DNA from: an uncultured Ligilactobacillus sp. | GTDB taxonomy: Bacteria; Bacillota; Bacilli; Lactobacillales; Lactobacillaceae | Direction of reading: 5' to 3' | NCBI GenBank assembly: GCA_934215475.1 | Contig: CAKPZY010000007.1 | Location: 1-57,496 of the forward strand | Length of the DNA: 57,496 bases | In this document: piece after piece, positions 37,525-46,556 of the stretch | Layout of the letters: each line of letters begins with the position of its first letter | Position numbering within the stretch: position 1 is the stretch's first letter | The notes under the pieces: generated by a model | What the model was told of the DNA's origin: nothing | Seen by the model: the letters and a program-made list of their open reading frames with translations, nothing else | Database searches by the model: none | Program-made: the position numbers and the translations under genes

Positions 37525-40179
37525 TTGAAAACTAATTACTATCATGTTGCCGCCCAAGATGTATTAAATAATTTAGGCGTAACAGAGGATGGGTTGCAGG
37601 GGAGTGAGGCTCAAAAACGGCTACAAAAATACGGTTCAAATGAGTTAGCTAGTGAAAAGCGCACAAGTATCCTGCAGAAATTCATTAACCAATTCAAAGA
37701 CCTTATGATCATCATTTTGCTGATCGCTACAGTCATTTCTGCTCTGATCGGTGAATTGTCTGATGCTGTGATCATCCTCTTGGTGGTAGTTTTAAACGCT
37801 GCTTTTGGTGTGTTTCAAGAATCAAAGGCAGAAAATGCCATTGCCGCCTTACAGAAAATGGCGACACCTTATACTCGAGTCAAGCGCGATGGCCAGATCC
37901 AACAGATACCCAGTAATGAGATTACTGTGGGAGATATAGTTTTACTGGAAGCCGGAGATGTCGTCCCAGCTGATGCGCGGATAATAAAAGCACACAATTT
38001 AAAAATTGAAGAGTCTGCTTTAACCGGTGAATCCGTGCCATCTGACAAACAAAGTACAATTTTAACAGAAGAAAAACCAGGTATCGGTGACCAACATAAT
38101 ATGGCATTCCTGAACACTAACGTAACATATGGCACCGCACAAGCCGTCGTCACAGCCGTGGGTATGGACACGCAAGTCGGAAAGATAGCCGGCATGATCT
38201 CTGGTGTTGAACAAACGACGACCCCACTACAAAAAAATATCACTCATTTGAGTAAAATATTAAGCATCCTCATTTTGGTAATTGCAGCAATCATCTTCTT
38301 ATTTGGGACCGTTACCGGGCGGGAAACACCATTTGACATGCTGCTCACGGCGATCTCATTGGCAGTGGCTGCGATCCCTGAGGGCCTTCCAGCAATCGTG
38401 ACGATCACCTTAGCTTTGGGGACCCAATCAATGTCCAAGCGAAATGCCTTGGTCAGAAAATTACCCGCCGTAGAAACCTTAGGTACAACAGAAATTATCG
38501 CATCAGATAAAACCGGAACATTGACGCAAAATAAGATGACAGTGGAACAGATCTTCACTGATCAAAAGTTAAAGACGATCAAAGATTATTCTCTCCCACT
38601 CTCTTCTAGGATGGCATCCATCATGATCTTGGCTAATGATGCTCAAAAATCCAAGGATGGTTTGTTAGGCGACCCCACCGAAACAGCCTTAATTCAGTAT
38701 TTTCTAAATAAGCATGATGACATTGAAAAGGTAGAACGCGAATATGAACGGATCGATTCGATCCCGTTTGACTCTGAACGTAAAATGATGAGTGCTATCG
38801 TCAAGAGTGAGCAAGGAAATGTTTATTGTTTGACAAAGGGTGCGGTCGACGTCTTATTGAAACGGGCCACCAAGATCTTAGATAATGGTAAGGTTCGTGC
38901 TTTGACCGCTACAGACCGAGAAAAAATCATAGATACTAACTCCCATTTAGCCCACCAAGCCTTGCGGATCCTAGCATATGCTTACAAACCAGTCACAAAA
39001 ATAGCATCAACCGCAACATCAGACGTATACGAAAAAGATTTGATCTTTGTCGGACTAACAGGAATGATCGATCCCGAAAGACCCGAAGTTAAAGGAGCTG
39101 TCAAAGAGGCTAAACAAGCTGGGATCCGTCCACTGATGATCACCGGGGATCATAAAGATACGGCTTCGGCAATCGCTGAACGCTTGGGGATCATTCAAGA
39201 AGGTGATACAAAAGGAGTGATCACCGGGGCAGATTTGGACAATATGTCTGACGGGCAGTTAAGAAAACAAATAGGAGAATATTCTGTTTATGCGCGTGTA
39301 TCCCCCGAACACAAAGTTCGCATCGTCAATGCCTGGCAAAGTCACGGAAAAATCGTTGCGATGACTGGCGATGGAGTGAACGATGCCCCTGCTCTAAAAA
39401 AGGCAGATATTGGAGTTGGGATGGGTATTACCGGAACAGAAGTATCTAAGGGTGCTGCTGACATCGTACTTGCTGACGATAATTTCGCCACCATCATCAC
39501 AGCTGTCGAAGAAGGACGCAAAGTATTCGCAAACATCCAAAAAGCAGTCCAATACCTTTTGTCAGCCAACTTAGGTGAAGTGCTGACTCTTTCTCTCATG
39601 ACATTTGCTAACTGGGACATTTTCTTTCCCGTGCAGATCTTATGGATCAACTTAGTAACTGATACTTTTCCAGCGATAGCATTGGGAGTTGAAAAAGGCG
39701 AGCCAGATGCAATGGAACATAAACCACGGGGCGAAAACTCAACTTTCTTATCTAATGGCGTAGGTTCGAGTATTATCTACCAAGGTATCGTAGAAAGCGT
39801 CTTAACTCTTGGTGTTTACCTGTTGTCGATCTTATTTCCTGTCCATGGAACCTCTGCGATGATCCATGCTGATGCTTTGACCATGTCGTTCATTACCTTA
39901 GGCATGCTGCAACTCGCACACGCGTTTAACTGCAAGTCGGTCCACCGCTCCATTTTTGCCAAGCATACTTTTAATAATGTACCATTCAACTGGGCAATCT
40001 TGGGCTCGGCATTTCTTTTGGGAGCGACGATCTTCATCCCTGGTTTCAATAGTGTTTTCCACGTGACTGAACTTAATGTTGCCCAGTGGTCGATGATCCT
40101 ACTTGCTGTGATAATGATGATCTTGGTAGTTGAAATCGTGAAATATATCCAAAGAAAAACCGTCTACAAAAATCTTTAA
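37525..40179 (+). CDS. Calcium-type P-type ATPase (P2A, PacL-like)
   Basis: Cation-pumping ATPase of 884 residues. An N-terminal cation-ATPase domain is followed by the actuator loop TGES, the PEGLPA motif in helix 4 typical of Ca2+ pumps, and the phosphorylated D328 in DKTGTLT. The hinge MTGDGVNDAPALK and four C-terminal helices complete it. Ca2+ efflux is the likely role, but Mn2+ or related cations cannot be excluded. The start is TTG at 37525 with AAGGAGG 8 bp upstream; the longer frame from 37426 has no ribosome binding site and adds a sequence foreign to the family. Confidence 0.93.
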   Translation: MKTNYYHVAAQDVLNNLGVTEDGLQGSEAQKRLQKYGSNELASEKRTSILQKFINQFKDLMIIILLIATVISALIGELSDAVIILLVVVLNAAFGVFQESKAENAIAALQKMATPYTRVKRDGQIQQIPSNEITVGDIVLLEAGDVVPADARIIKAHNLKIEESALTGESVPSDKQSTILTEEKPGIGDQHNMAFLNTNVTYGTAQAVVTAVGMDTQVGKIAGMISGVEQTTTPLQKNITHLSKILSILILVIAAIIFLFGTVTGRETPFDMLLTAISLAVAAIPEGLPAIVTITLALGTQSMSKRNALVRKLPAVETLGTTEIIASDKTGTLTQNKMTVEQIFTDQKLKTIKDYSLPLSSRMASIMILANDAQKSKDGLLGDPTETALIQYFLNKHDDIEKVEREYERIDSIPFDSERKMMSAIVKSEQGNVYCLTKGAVDVLLKRATKILDNGKVRALTATDREKIIDTNSHLAHQALRILAYAYKPVTKIASTATSDVYEKDLIFVGLTGMIDPERPEVKGAVKEAKQAGIRPLMITGDHKDTASAIAERLGIIQEGDTKGVITGADLDNMSDGQLRKQIGEYSVYARVSPEHKVRIVNAWQSHGKIVAMTGDGVNDAPALKKADIGVGMGITGTEVSKGAADIVLADDNFATIITAVEEGRKVFANIQKAVQYLLSANLGEVLTLSLMTFANWDIFFPVQILWINLVTDTFPAIALGVEKGEPDAMEHKPRGENSTFLSNGVGSSIIYQGIVESVLTLGVYLLSILFPVHGTSAMIHADALTMSFITLGMLQLAHAFNCKSVHRSIFAKHTFNNVPFNWAILGSAFLLGATIFIPGFNSVFHVTELNVAQWSMILLAVIMMILVVEIVKYIQRKTVYKNL

Positions 40180-40249
40180 GTAAGCGAAAAATATTATCCA
40201 TCGTGTAAACTTGTGATTAGACATAGTCCTCGAAAAATATATCCTAAAT

Positions 40250-40297
40250 TGGTCCTCAGAGTTTGGCTTGTAGCCAACATTTGCGGACCATTTTTAT
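40250..40297 (+). terminator. Ca2+-ATPase terminator
   Basis: Stem TGGTCC/GGACCA with an inner TTGGCT/AGCCAA helix, followed by TTTTTATTTATG. Confidence 0.85.
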
Positions 40298-40473
40298 TTA
40301 TGCTGGTGGAAGTTAGCTGTAAAAAGACTTGATCATATCAAAAGGACGCTTTTTTAATGCACAGGGAACATTATGTAAGCTCTTATGTTTTACATGCAAA
40401 TAATAATGAAAATTACTTTGACTAAATAACATCATGCAATATACTGGTCTCTAAACAGGAGAGGATGATAAAA

Positions 40474-41235
40474 ATGAAGCCCATCATTGGAATAACCAGT
40501 GACCTATTACTAGAGACCAGCCCGCGTATCCCGGGCAATTATCCGACATACGCAACTCATGATGTTGTCGAAGCAATTTACGCTGGAGATGGGATCCCTA
40601 TCATCTTGCCATTTCCTGATCGAGTCAAAGAATGTAAATCTGCCGCTAAAGAAATGGTCAAATTATATGACGGCCTCTTGCTTCCAGGCGGTCCAGATAT
40701 CGACCCTCGATACTTTGATGAAGACCCAGTGAAGGGTCTTGGAATGACGCTTTCTGCTAAGGATGAATTCGAAATTGCTCTGATCAAGGAAACTCTGACC
40801 AGCGGGAAACCCATTTTAGGCATCTGCCGTGGTATCCAAATCTTGAACGTTGCCTTAGGAGGTTCCTTATATCAAGATCTATCCACACAAAACAAAGATG
40901 CTGCTATTCAACATAAGCAAGCTGCTTTAGGCAATTACCCGACCCACCGAGTTTCTCTAGCAAAGGGCAGCAAATTATATAGAATGTTCGGCGATAAACT
41001 GATCGTAAATTCTCGTCATCATGAAGCCGTTAAGGGAATAGCACCGGATTTAAAAGTCACAGCCATAGCACCAGACGGTTTGGTAGAGGGAGTCGAATCT
41101 ACCAAAAATGACCAACTTTTAGCTGTTCAATGGCATCCAGAAAATCTATGGCAAAAGGATCCAGTACAATTTAAACCCTTCGCTGATTTAATCAACAGAG
41201 CCAAAATATTTCAAGAAATAAAAGCAGAGAACTGA
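40474..41235 (+). CDS. Class I glutamine amidotransferase-like gamma-glutamyl hydrolase (PuuD type)
   Basis: A 253-residue peptidase C26 enzyme. The nucleophile C118 is in GICRGIQ, and H221/E223 in QWHPEN complete the triad. LLPGGPDIDPRYFDE near 70 is typical of gamma-glutamyl-GABA hydrolases. The likely reaction is hydrolysis of a gamma-glutamyl amide; the substrate is uncertain because no putrescine-pathway genes are nearby. The ATG at 40474 is preferred, with GGAGAGG about 9 bp upstream; another ATG three codons earlier is too close to it. Confidence 0.88.
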   Translation: MKPIIGITSDLLLETSPRIPGNYPTYATHDVVEAIYAGDGIPIILPFPDRVKECKSAAKEMVKLYDGLLLPGGPDIDPRYFDEDPVKGLGMTLSAKDEFEIALIKETLTSGKPILGICRGIQILNVALGGSLYQDLSTQNKDAAIQHKQAALGNYPTHRVSLAKGSKLYRMFGDKLIVNSRHHEAVKGIAPDLKVTAIAPDGLVEGVESTKNDQLLAVQWHPENLWQKDPVQFKPFADLINRAKIFQEIKAEN

Positions 41236-41295
41236 CTGGATCTAAACATATTTTTTGAGGTCTAACAGCAAAACCACATTATTGCCCTTTTCCAT

Positions 41296-41352
41296 AAAAA
41301 AAGTGGCCCGCCAAAACTAGATCCCAGTCTAATTTTAGCGGGCCACTTTAAG
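41296..41352. terminator. Bidirectional terminator between amidotransferase and pepC
   Basis: Perfect 12-bp stem AAAGTGGCCCGC/GCGGGCCACTTT with a 25-nt loop. The minus strand ends in TTTTTTT, so it mainly serves pepC. Confidence 0.88.
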
Positions 41353-41372
41353 CTCCCTGATTTTCTTTATTT

Positions 41373-42698
41373 TTAACTCAGCGAATCCCAAGGTTTCAGG
41401 TCTTCTAGAGGTGCATCAACAACTTTAATATCTGCATCAGTCAGGTATTTGCGTTTAACAACAACTTCGTAGACATAATCATCAAACCATTTGTCTGACA
41501 TTACAAAATAACCCTTTTTACCAACCTTTTCACCCCAACTATTCTCAACTTTCCATCTAGTCGGCTGGCCTTCCACCAAGTCAACACCAGTCAATGTCAT
41601 AGCATGTGAACACTCACCTTCGCGCGTGGCTAAGCGCTGTGCCTTATCAATGGTAAGATCAATATTAAATAATTCAGCCTTCTTGAAATATTCAGTGGCC
41701 AACACTCCTGTATCACGATCAGAATAATGGCCAACATCGCAGCCAAACCAAAGAGTTTCTCCAGCTTGAAGCGACTTGATAGCTGCCTGCTTGACTGATT
41801 CAAGACCCACGTTGGCAAATTGAATCGGTTTTTCACCAAAAATATAATCCTGGTTAGGAAGGCCAAAGTTTTTGCCGATTTCGTGGTCAGGTGCATCAGC
41901 CAAAACGGCATAATCATCAAAATCTACCGCAACATATTTCTTAAAGAATTCTTGTGGAGTCAAGTCACGATCAATGTGATATTTATGGTCATCATCACGG
42001 TATTCAAAATTAAATTTAACCGGTGGTTGACCAAACGCATAAACCAAAATGCGATAGACTTCGCTGATCTTTTCCTGCTTGAATGAACGCAACGCATCTT
42101 CATCTGCACCTTTTTGATAACGGCTGCGCAGCTCCACTACGTCATTTCTTAACTTATAGTTTAAAACATCGGTGATCTCTCTGGTTTTATCGCTATTATA
42201 AGTTTCAGGCATGACATACTGCGGAACTAAACCATATTTATGGATCAGTGCAGCTCCATTGGCCCATTGGCCACCATCATCATCACCCCATTCAAGCAGC
42301 GCCAAAAATTCTCGATCATCGTCCGGCCGATCGATCAATTCGATCGCCCACTCCAGCATTTTATTGGCTTTTTCCAACCGATCATAAAATGAATTATAGT
42401 TTTGTGAAAATTGAAAATCCTTGAGCTTCAACTTCTTAGCTAAAGGATGTCTTAAAGTATTTAGTGTTGCAAAAAGCCAGCAGCGTCCGCTTTGCTTCTG
42501 GTTGGAAACAGAATCCGTCTCAACCTCGACGGAAAAGGCTCGATTCAAGTGCGACAAGAAAGTATGATCGGCACTTGCAGCCAACACGCCGCTTTGTTGA
42601 ACGGCTCGCGCCAAAGAGTCGCTAGCAGGGGTCTGATCCAAGTCTTGCTGAAACTTTTTAAAATCCGTAGGTGTCAAATCTTTAGTCACTACAATCAC
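41373..42698 (-). CDS. pepC: Aminopeptidase C (bleomycin hydrolase family)
   Basis: Papain-fold cysteine aminopeptidase, cytoplasmic, 441 residues. The catalytic Cys is in QSGRCWLFA, His in ECSHAMTLTG and Asn in VENSWGEKVG. The C-terminal end PWDSLS matches the family arm that enters the active site. In lactic acid bacteria it liberates amino acids from imported peptides. The start is uncertain: GTG at 42698 is used, but another GTG three codons later is possible and the ribosome binding site is weak. An extended -10 TGCTATAAT lies at 42730-42738. Confidence 0.96.
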   Translation of the reverse strand: MIVVTKDLTPTDFKKFQQDLDQTPASDSLARAVQQSGVLAASADHTFLSHLNRAFSVEVETDSVSNQKQSGRCWLFATLNTLRHPLAKKLKLKDFQFSQNYNSFYDRLEKANKMLEWAIELIDRPDDDREFLALLEWGDDDGGQWANGAALIHKYGLVPQYVMPETYNSDKTREITDVLNYKLRNDVVELRSRYQKGADEDALRSFKQEKISEVYRILVYAFGQPPVKFNFEYRDDDHKYHIDRDLTPQEFFKKYVAVDFDDYAVLADAPDHEIGKNFGLPNQDYIFGEKPIQFANVGLESVKQAAIKSLQAGETLWFGCDVGHYSDRDTGVLATEYFKKAELFNIDLTIDKAQRLATREGECSHAMTLTGVDLVEGQPTRWKVENSWGEKVGKKGYFVMSDKWFDDYVYEVVVKRKYLTDADIKVVDAPLEDLKPWDSLS

Positions 42699-42822
42699 TC
42701 ATTTCATATTAATTTTGCATATAACATAGATTATAGCATTTCAAACAATTGAAGCGCAACACTATATCTCATTTATTTTTAATGTTCTCAGTTAATATTC
42801 ATTTTTAGGTAAGAATGGATGC

Positions 42823-42861
42823 AAAAAAACATCCTTAACTTCTGTAAGGAACTTAAGGATG
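42823..42861 (-). terminator. prs-paralogue terminator
   Basis: Perfect 9-bp stem CATCCTTAA/TTAAGGATG with a 14-nt loop, followed by TTTTTTT on the minus strand. Confidence 0.9.
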
Positions 42862-42878
42862 GACTTCTTTTTGATATG

Positions 42879-43841
42879 CTAGATGTTGTCTTTTTTACTG
42901 AATAACGCATCTACTGATTGATTATGGTAGATCAAACTGATGGCCTTGGCAAAAATTGGAGCAACCGACAATATTTTCAACTTGTCAAATTGCTTTTCAG
43001 CCGGTACCTTGATAGTGTCAGTCACAACAACTTGCGTATACTCGGAATCTTTCAATTCTTCAAAAGCATTGCCTGACAAAATTGGATGGGTCGCGCAAGC
43101 ATAAATGTCGCCTGCTCCAGCACCCTTCAGTGCAATCGCAGCGTCAAGACACTTGGCGCCAGTATCGATCAAATCATCAAACACGATACATTTATGTCCC
43201 TTAACATCACCAATGACAGTAGTTTCGGTAGGATCCAGACGGGAATCATCACGTTTATCAACGATCGCGATCGGAGCCTTCAGTAATTCCGCCAAGTTGC
43301 GGGCTGCCTTAACACCATTGTGGTCAGGAGCGACCACGACAACGTCATCAGCGATCCCAGCATCAATAAAATATTGGGCTTGAGTATAAATGGCTAGCAT
43401 GTGATCGACGGGAATATTGAAAAACCCTTGCAACTGACCCGCATGCAGATCCATTGTGATCACGCGATCCGCTCCTGCCAACTGAATAAAATTAGCAATC
43501 AATTTGGCTGTGATCGGCTCTCTGGAACGAGCCTTTCGATCAGCACGAGCATACCCATAGTATGGGATAACAGTATTGATCGTACCAGCGCTTGCCCGGC
43601 GCAATGCATCCATCATGACCATCAATTCCATGAAGTTTTCATTGACTGGGTCCGAAACAGATTGGATCACAAAGACATCTGCTCCGCGGACGCTATCATC
43701 GATATTAACTTGAATTTCACCATCACTGAAATGTTTAACAGATGCTTTACACAGACCCACACCCATTTTATCAGCAATTTTATTTGCTAAACCTGGATTC
43801 CCATTTAAAGTAAATAATTTGATGCCAGCATTTTCTTGCAT
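42879..43841 (-). CDS. prs: Ribose-phosphate pyrophosphokinase (probable paralogue)
   Basis: Makes PRPP from ribose-5-phosphate and ATP. At 320 residues it has the full PRPP synthetase layout: KHFSDGEIQVNI, the flexible loop YYGYARADRKARSREPITAK, MDLHAGQLQGFF and a PRPP-binding loop. That loop reads FDDLIDTGAKC instead of the common VDDIIDTAGT, so this may be a secondary paralogue of the main prs. The ATG at 43841 follows GGAGG by 10 bp; the longer GTG start (43859) overlaps that site. Confidence 0.92.
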   Translation of the reverse strand: MQENAGIKLFTLNGNPGLANKIADKMGVGLCKASVKHFSDGEIQVNIDDSVRGADVFVIQSVSDPVNENFMELMVMMDALRRASAGTINTVIPYYGYARADRKARSREPITAKLIANFIQLAGADRVITMDLHAGQLQGFFNIPVDHMLAIYTQAQYFIDAGIADDVVVVAPDHNGVKAARNLAELLKAPIAIVDKRDDSRLDPTETTVIGDVKGHKCIVFDDLIDTGAKCLDAAIALKGAGAGDIYACATHPILSGNAFEELKDSEYTQVVVTDTIKVPAEKQFDKLKILSVAPIFAKAISLIYHNQSVDALFSKKDNI

Positions 43842-44188
43842 TATAAATTGATCCTCCACACATGATCTGTCAAGCTAAAAGCCATACAAGCACATGAAAG
43901 CTAATAAAAACTCAGTGCTGCTTGACCTCTGTTAAGTGACATTTTCCATATTCTCAAAGATTTCGCCTTCAAAAGATATTATAATAAAAAAAGGTGCAAA
44001 TTTCTATGATATTATTTGATCGACACCAACAAATTAATTATATAAACTCTACTTTTATCATTATACTCGTTTATTCTCAGGATTTCTAAAAGCTTGAAAT
44101 GCTGACATTTTTAATGTAAAAAAGCCAAGTTAACGGAGCCTGTCTCTTCCTTGTTTAATTTGAAAAAATATATTGAAAGGTGTTCATT
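43842..44188. other. Divergent non-coding region prs / HhH-GPD gene
   Basis: About 350 bp between divergent genes. A TATAAT near 43980-43985 (minus strand) could be the prs -10 box. Nothing else is supported. Confidence 0.4.
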
Positions 44189-44821
44189 TTGAAGAAACAA
44201 TCAATTACAATAGAACAACTTTATTTACTTTTGGCCAGATATTTAGGCATCCAAAACTGGTGGCCGGCTGCATCAGTTCCAGAGATGCTTTGCGGAATGA
44301 TACTGGTCCAAAATACCAGTTGGAATTCAGCTGCTCGTTCACTAGCTAATTTAATGCGGGCAACCTGCTTTGATATCGGTGCGCTCCGTGCATTAAAAAA
44401 ACAAACGTTGGAAAAGTTGATCAAACCCAGTGGGTTTCAACATGCCAAAGCAAAATATTTATACAATATTTTGACCATGTATCAGGATCATTTTTCTGAA
44501 TTATGTCAATTATCTACTAAAGCATTAAGAAAAACATTATTACAAGTTTCAGGTATTGGCAATGAAACGGCAGATGTTTTACTGTTATATCTGTTTGAGC
44601 GCTCAACGTTTGCGGCGGACAAGTATACCCGTAATTTGTTCTTCAAACTCACCGGCAACAAACATTCCTATACAAGCCTAAAAAGGTTGGTCGAAAACAA
44701 TACTAATTTTTCCACTTTTGATGCTCAAGAATTTCACGCATTGCTCGATGAATATGGAAAATTAAAGAATGATCCGCTGCATATCTGTAAAAAATATATT
44801 TTGCAGACTTCACATTCTTAA
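44189..44821 (+). CDS. HhH-GPD DNA glycosylase without iron-sulfur cluster
   Basis: An endonuclease III-superfamily protein of 210 residues. The helix-hairpin-helix is VSGIGNETADVLLLYLF (about 120-136), and the conserved catalytic Asp is D144 in AADKYTR. The Nth catalytic Lys position in the hairpin (G-[IV]-G-x-K-T-A) is Glu here (GIGNETA), pointing to a monofunctional glycosylase. The four-Cys [4Fe-4S] loop of Nth/MutY is absent; only one Cys (HICKKY) remains. It resembles MagIII-type 3-methyladenine glycosylases more than Nth. The start is TTG at 44189, with AAAGG 8 bp upstream. Confidence 0.82.
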   Translation: MKKQSITIEQLYLLLARYLGIQNWWPAASVPEMLCGMILVQNTSWNSAARSLANLMRATCFDIGALRALKKQTLEKLIKPSGFQHAKAKYLYNILTMYQDHFSELCQLSTKALRKTLLQVSGIGNETADVLLLYLFERSTFAADKYTRNLFFKLTGNKHSYTSLKRLVENNTNFSTFDAQEFHALLDEYGKLKNDPLHICKKYILQTSHS

Positions 44822-44987
44822 CTTGGAAATTGAAAACAAAATTATTTATTTAAAAATAAAATTCATTTATACTGACGGTGTACGAATGCGCGTGCGTTTC
44901 CTTGCACTTTGAGCTTCAGATATTAGATACAGAGGACAAGGATAAACACGATTGAGCAGTGGGATTTTTATTGAGGAGGAATAGTTA

Positions 44988-45908
44988 ATGTCTAGCGAAA
45001 TTAAGATCGGCAAAAGTGATGTTACAGTGACAAATGGGTTAGGTTTGGGCACAAACAAAGTCGGCGGGCATAACTTGTTTGATAACTTGAAGGATGAAAA
45101 TGGCTATGCCGTGGTCAAAGAAGCCCTAAACTCTGGCATTTCTTTACTAGATACCGCATATGCTTACGGAATGGGCCGTTCCGAGGAGATCATTGGTGAC
45201 GTGATCCAAGATTATGACCGGTCAAAAATTATCCTGGCAACTAAAGCAGCGCAGGATCCTGAAGGGCCAAATGATTTGAATAACAGCCCTAAATTCTTGC
45301 AACAAGCAGTTGATGCTGCGCTAAAGCGTCTAAAAACTGACTACATTGATATCTTTTATATCCATTTTCCTGACAAAGATACACCCAAGGCTGAAGCTGT
45401 GGGTGCTTTAAACGACTTGAAAGAAGCAGGTAAGATCCGTGCCGTTGGTGTCTCCAATTTTTCACCTGCCCAAATAAAGGAAGCTAATGCCGATGGTTAC
45501 GTGGACATCGCCGAAGATAATTACAGTCTGGTGCATCGCGAACCAGAAACGACAGAATTTCCTTATTTAAAGGAAAATCACATCTCCTTTGTTCCATATT
45601 TTCCATTAGCAGCAGGACTTCTAACTGGCAAATATGGTCCTGATGATGGAGCTAAATTCAAGCAATTTAGTTCTGTTCAATATGAAGCGATCAACCAGGC
45701 ATTGGATAAAGTTCGAAAAATTGCTGGTGAACACAGTGCAACCGTAGCTCAAACCATCATCGCATGGTATTTAAAAGATCCAAATATCAGCGTTGTTATC
45801 CCAGGTGCACGGACCGCAGACCAGGTCAAGAGTAACGTAGCTGCGCTAAAGGTGGAATTGAGTTCTGCCGAATACGACAAAATCGACCAGGCTTTCAAGG
45901 GATTTTAA
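44988..45908 (+). CDS. Aldo/keto reductase
   Basis: NADPH-dependent oxidoreductase of 306 residues with the complete AKR tetrad: D55 and Y60 (LLDTAYAYG), K86 (ATKAA) and the His in FYIHFPD near 125. The C-terminal VVIPGARTADQVKSN segment binds the coenzyme. The carbonyl substrate is unknown. GAGGAGG precedes the ATG. Confidence 0.94.
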   Translation: MSSEIKIGKSDVTVTNGLGLGTNKVGGHNLFDNLKDENGYAVVKEALNSGISLLDTAYAYGMGRSEEIIGDVIQDYDRSKIILATKAAQDPEGPNDLNNSPKFLQQAVDAALKRLKTDYIDIFYIHFPDKDTPKAEAVGALNDLKEAGKIRAVGVSNFSPAQIKEANADGYVDIAEDNYSLVHREPETTEFPYLKENHISFVPYFPLAAGLLTGKYGPDDGAKFKQFSSVQYEAINQALDKVRKIAGEHSATVAQTIIAWYLKDPNISVVIPGARTADQVKSNVAALKVELSSAEYDKIDQAFKGF

Positions 45909-45972
45909 AAATAATTATCATCAAACCTTTGGGATGGTACAAAACTAACAACACTTAAGACAATAATATAAT

Positions 45973-46019
45973 TGCGCCATAATGGGAGCTTACATCTGCC
46001 GTTATGGTGCAGTTTTTTA
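45973..46019 (+). terminator. Aldo/keto reductase terminator
   Basis: Stem GCGCCATAAtGG/CCgTTATGGTGC (G-T pairs allowed) with a 13-nt loop, followed by TTTTTTATTTTTT. Confidence 0.88.
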
Positions 46020-46076
46020 TTTTTTAGAGCTGGATCTTTAGTTTCGTCCCAGACGCTTTTTGGATCGGATACTTAT

Positions 46077-46260
46077 TTTACCCAATTGGGATGCCAATTG
46101 GATAAAACACCGTCCTCTTTTTATCCATTGACACGTTCATTGGATAAAACTCCTCTTAGTTTTTATCCATTGACCACTTCATTGGAGAAAATGTTCCTTT
46201 ATTTTTCTCCAATAAGCGTTTCATTGGAGAAAAACCGCCCGCTATTTTTCCTCGATTACC
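46077..46260. repeat. 42-bp-period tandem array of hairpins
   Basis: Four units begin at 46097, 46139, 46181 and 46223, exactly 42 bp apart. A degenerate half unit precedes them at 46077-46088. Each has a left arm ATTGGAtAAAA, an 11-nt loop, a right arm TTTTaTCC-A-[TA]-T and an 8-nt spacer. Units 1 and 2 have GGATAAAA/TTTTATCC and unit 3 has GGAGAAAA/TTTTCTCC, so the stem base pair changed on both arms together. The right arm of unit 4 (245-252) has decayed. The plus strand is open through all units as a 14-residue repeat (SLDKTPLSFYPLT), but no credible start codon exists. I do not recognise this element. Confidence 0.85.
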
Positions 46261-46405
46261 TTTTGCAGTAGACTTTTTTCTCTTAATGTATCAAATTTAA
46301 TTGGCAACTTATAAAAATGAAATTTAACGCTAAAACAGTCCTCAAATTGATCACCTTCGTTTTGACGGTGCTGGATAATATCTAATTTTTATATAGAACA
46401 AAAAT

Positions 46406-46456
46406 TACCGCCAAATTTTCAAAAAGTCAGAAAATTTGGCGGTATTTAAAATTTTT
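46406..46456. terminator. Terminator-like perfect hairpin with no adjacent gene
   Basis: A perfect 15-bp stem (TACCGCCAAATTTTC/GAAAATTTGGCGGTA) with a 9-nt loop. T-rich DNA follows on both strands: plus TTTAAAATTTTTT, minus ATTTTTG. The reductase upstream has its own terminator at 45973, so this hairpin closes the other side of the repeat array. Confidence 0.75.
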
Positions 46457-46556
46457 TGGAAACATTTTGTCCTTACTACCTTTGACCTCTGCTTTTTAGC
46501 TGCATGAACTGTGGATAGATTTTGTCAGCCGTGGTTAATTGGTGCCCAAATTTTTC

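Noticed and set aside
46077..46260. CRISPR array
   Set aside because: The regular 42-bp spacing looks CRISPR-like. However, the conserved parts are the two arms of a hairpin separated by an 11-nt loop and an 8-nt spacer, too short for CRISPR spacers, and no cas gene is in the window.
45972..46271. 99-codon open frame with 14-residue repeats across the hairpin array
   Set aside because: Its only possible start is a TTG inside the reductase terminator hairpin, without a ribosome binding site. The open frame follows from the 42-bp (multiple of 3) period. I keep the repeat as a DNA/RNA element.
46317..46385. 22-codon frame between the array and the right hairpin
   Set aside because: It begins with ATG and has a hydrophobic stretch, but no ribosome binding site precedes it.
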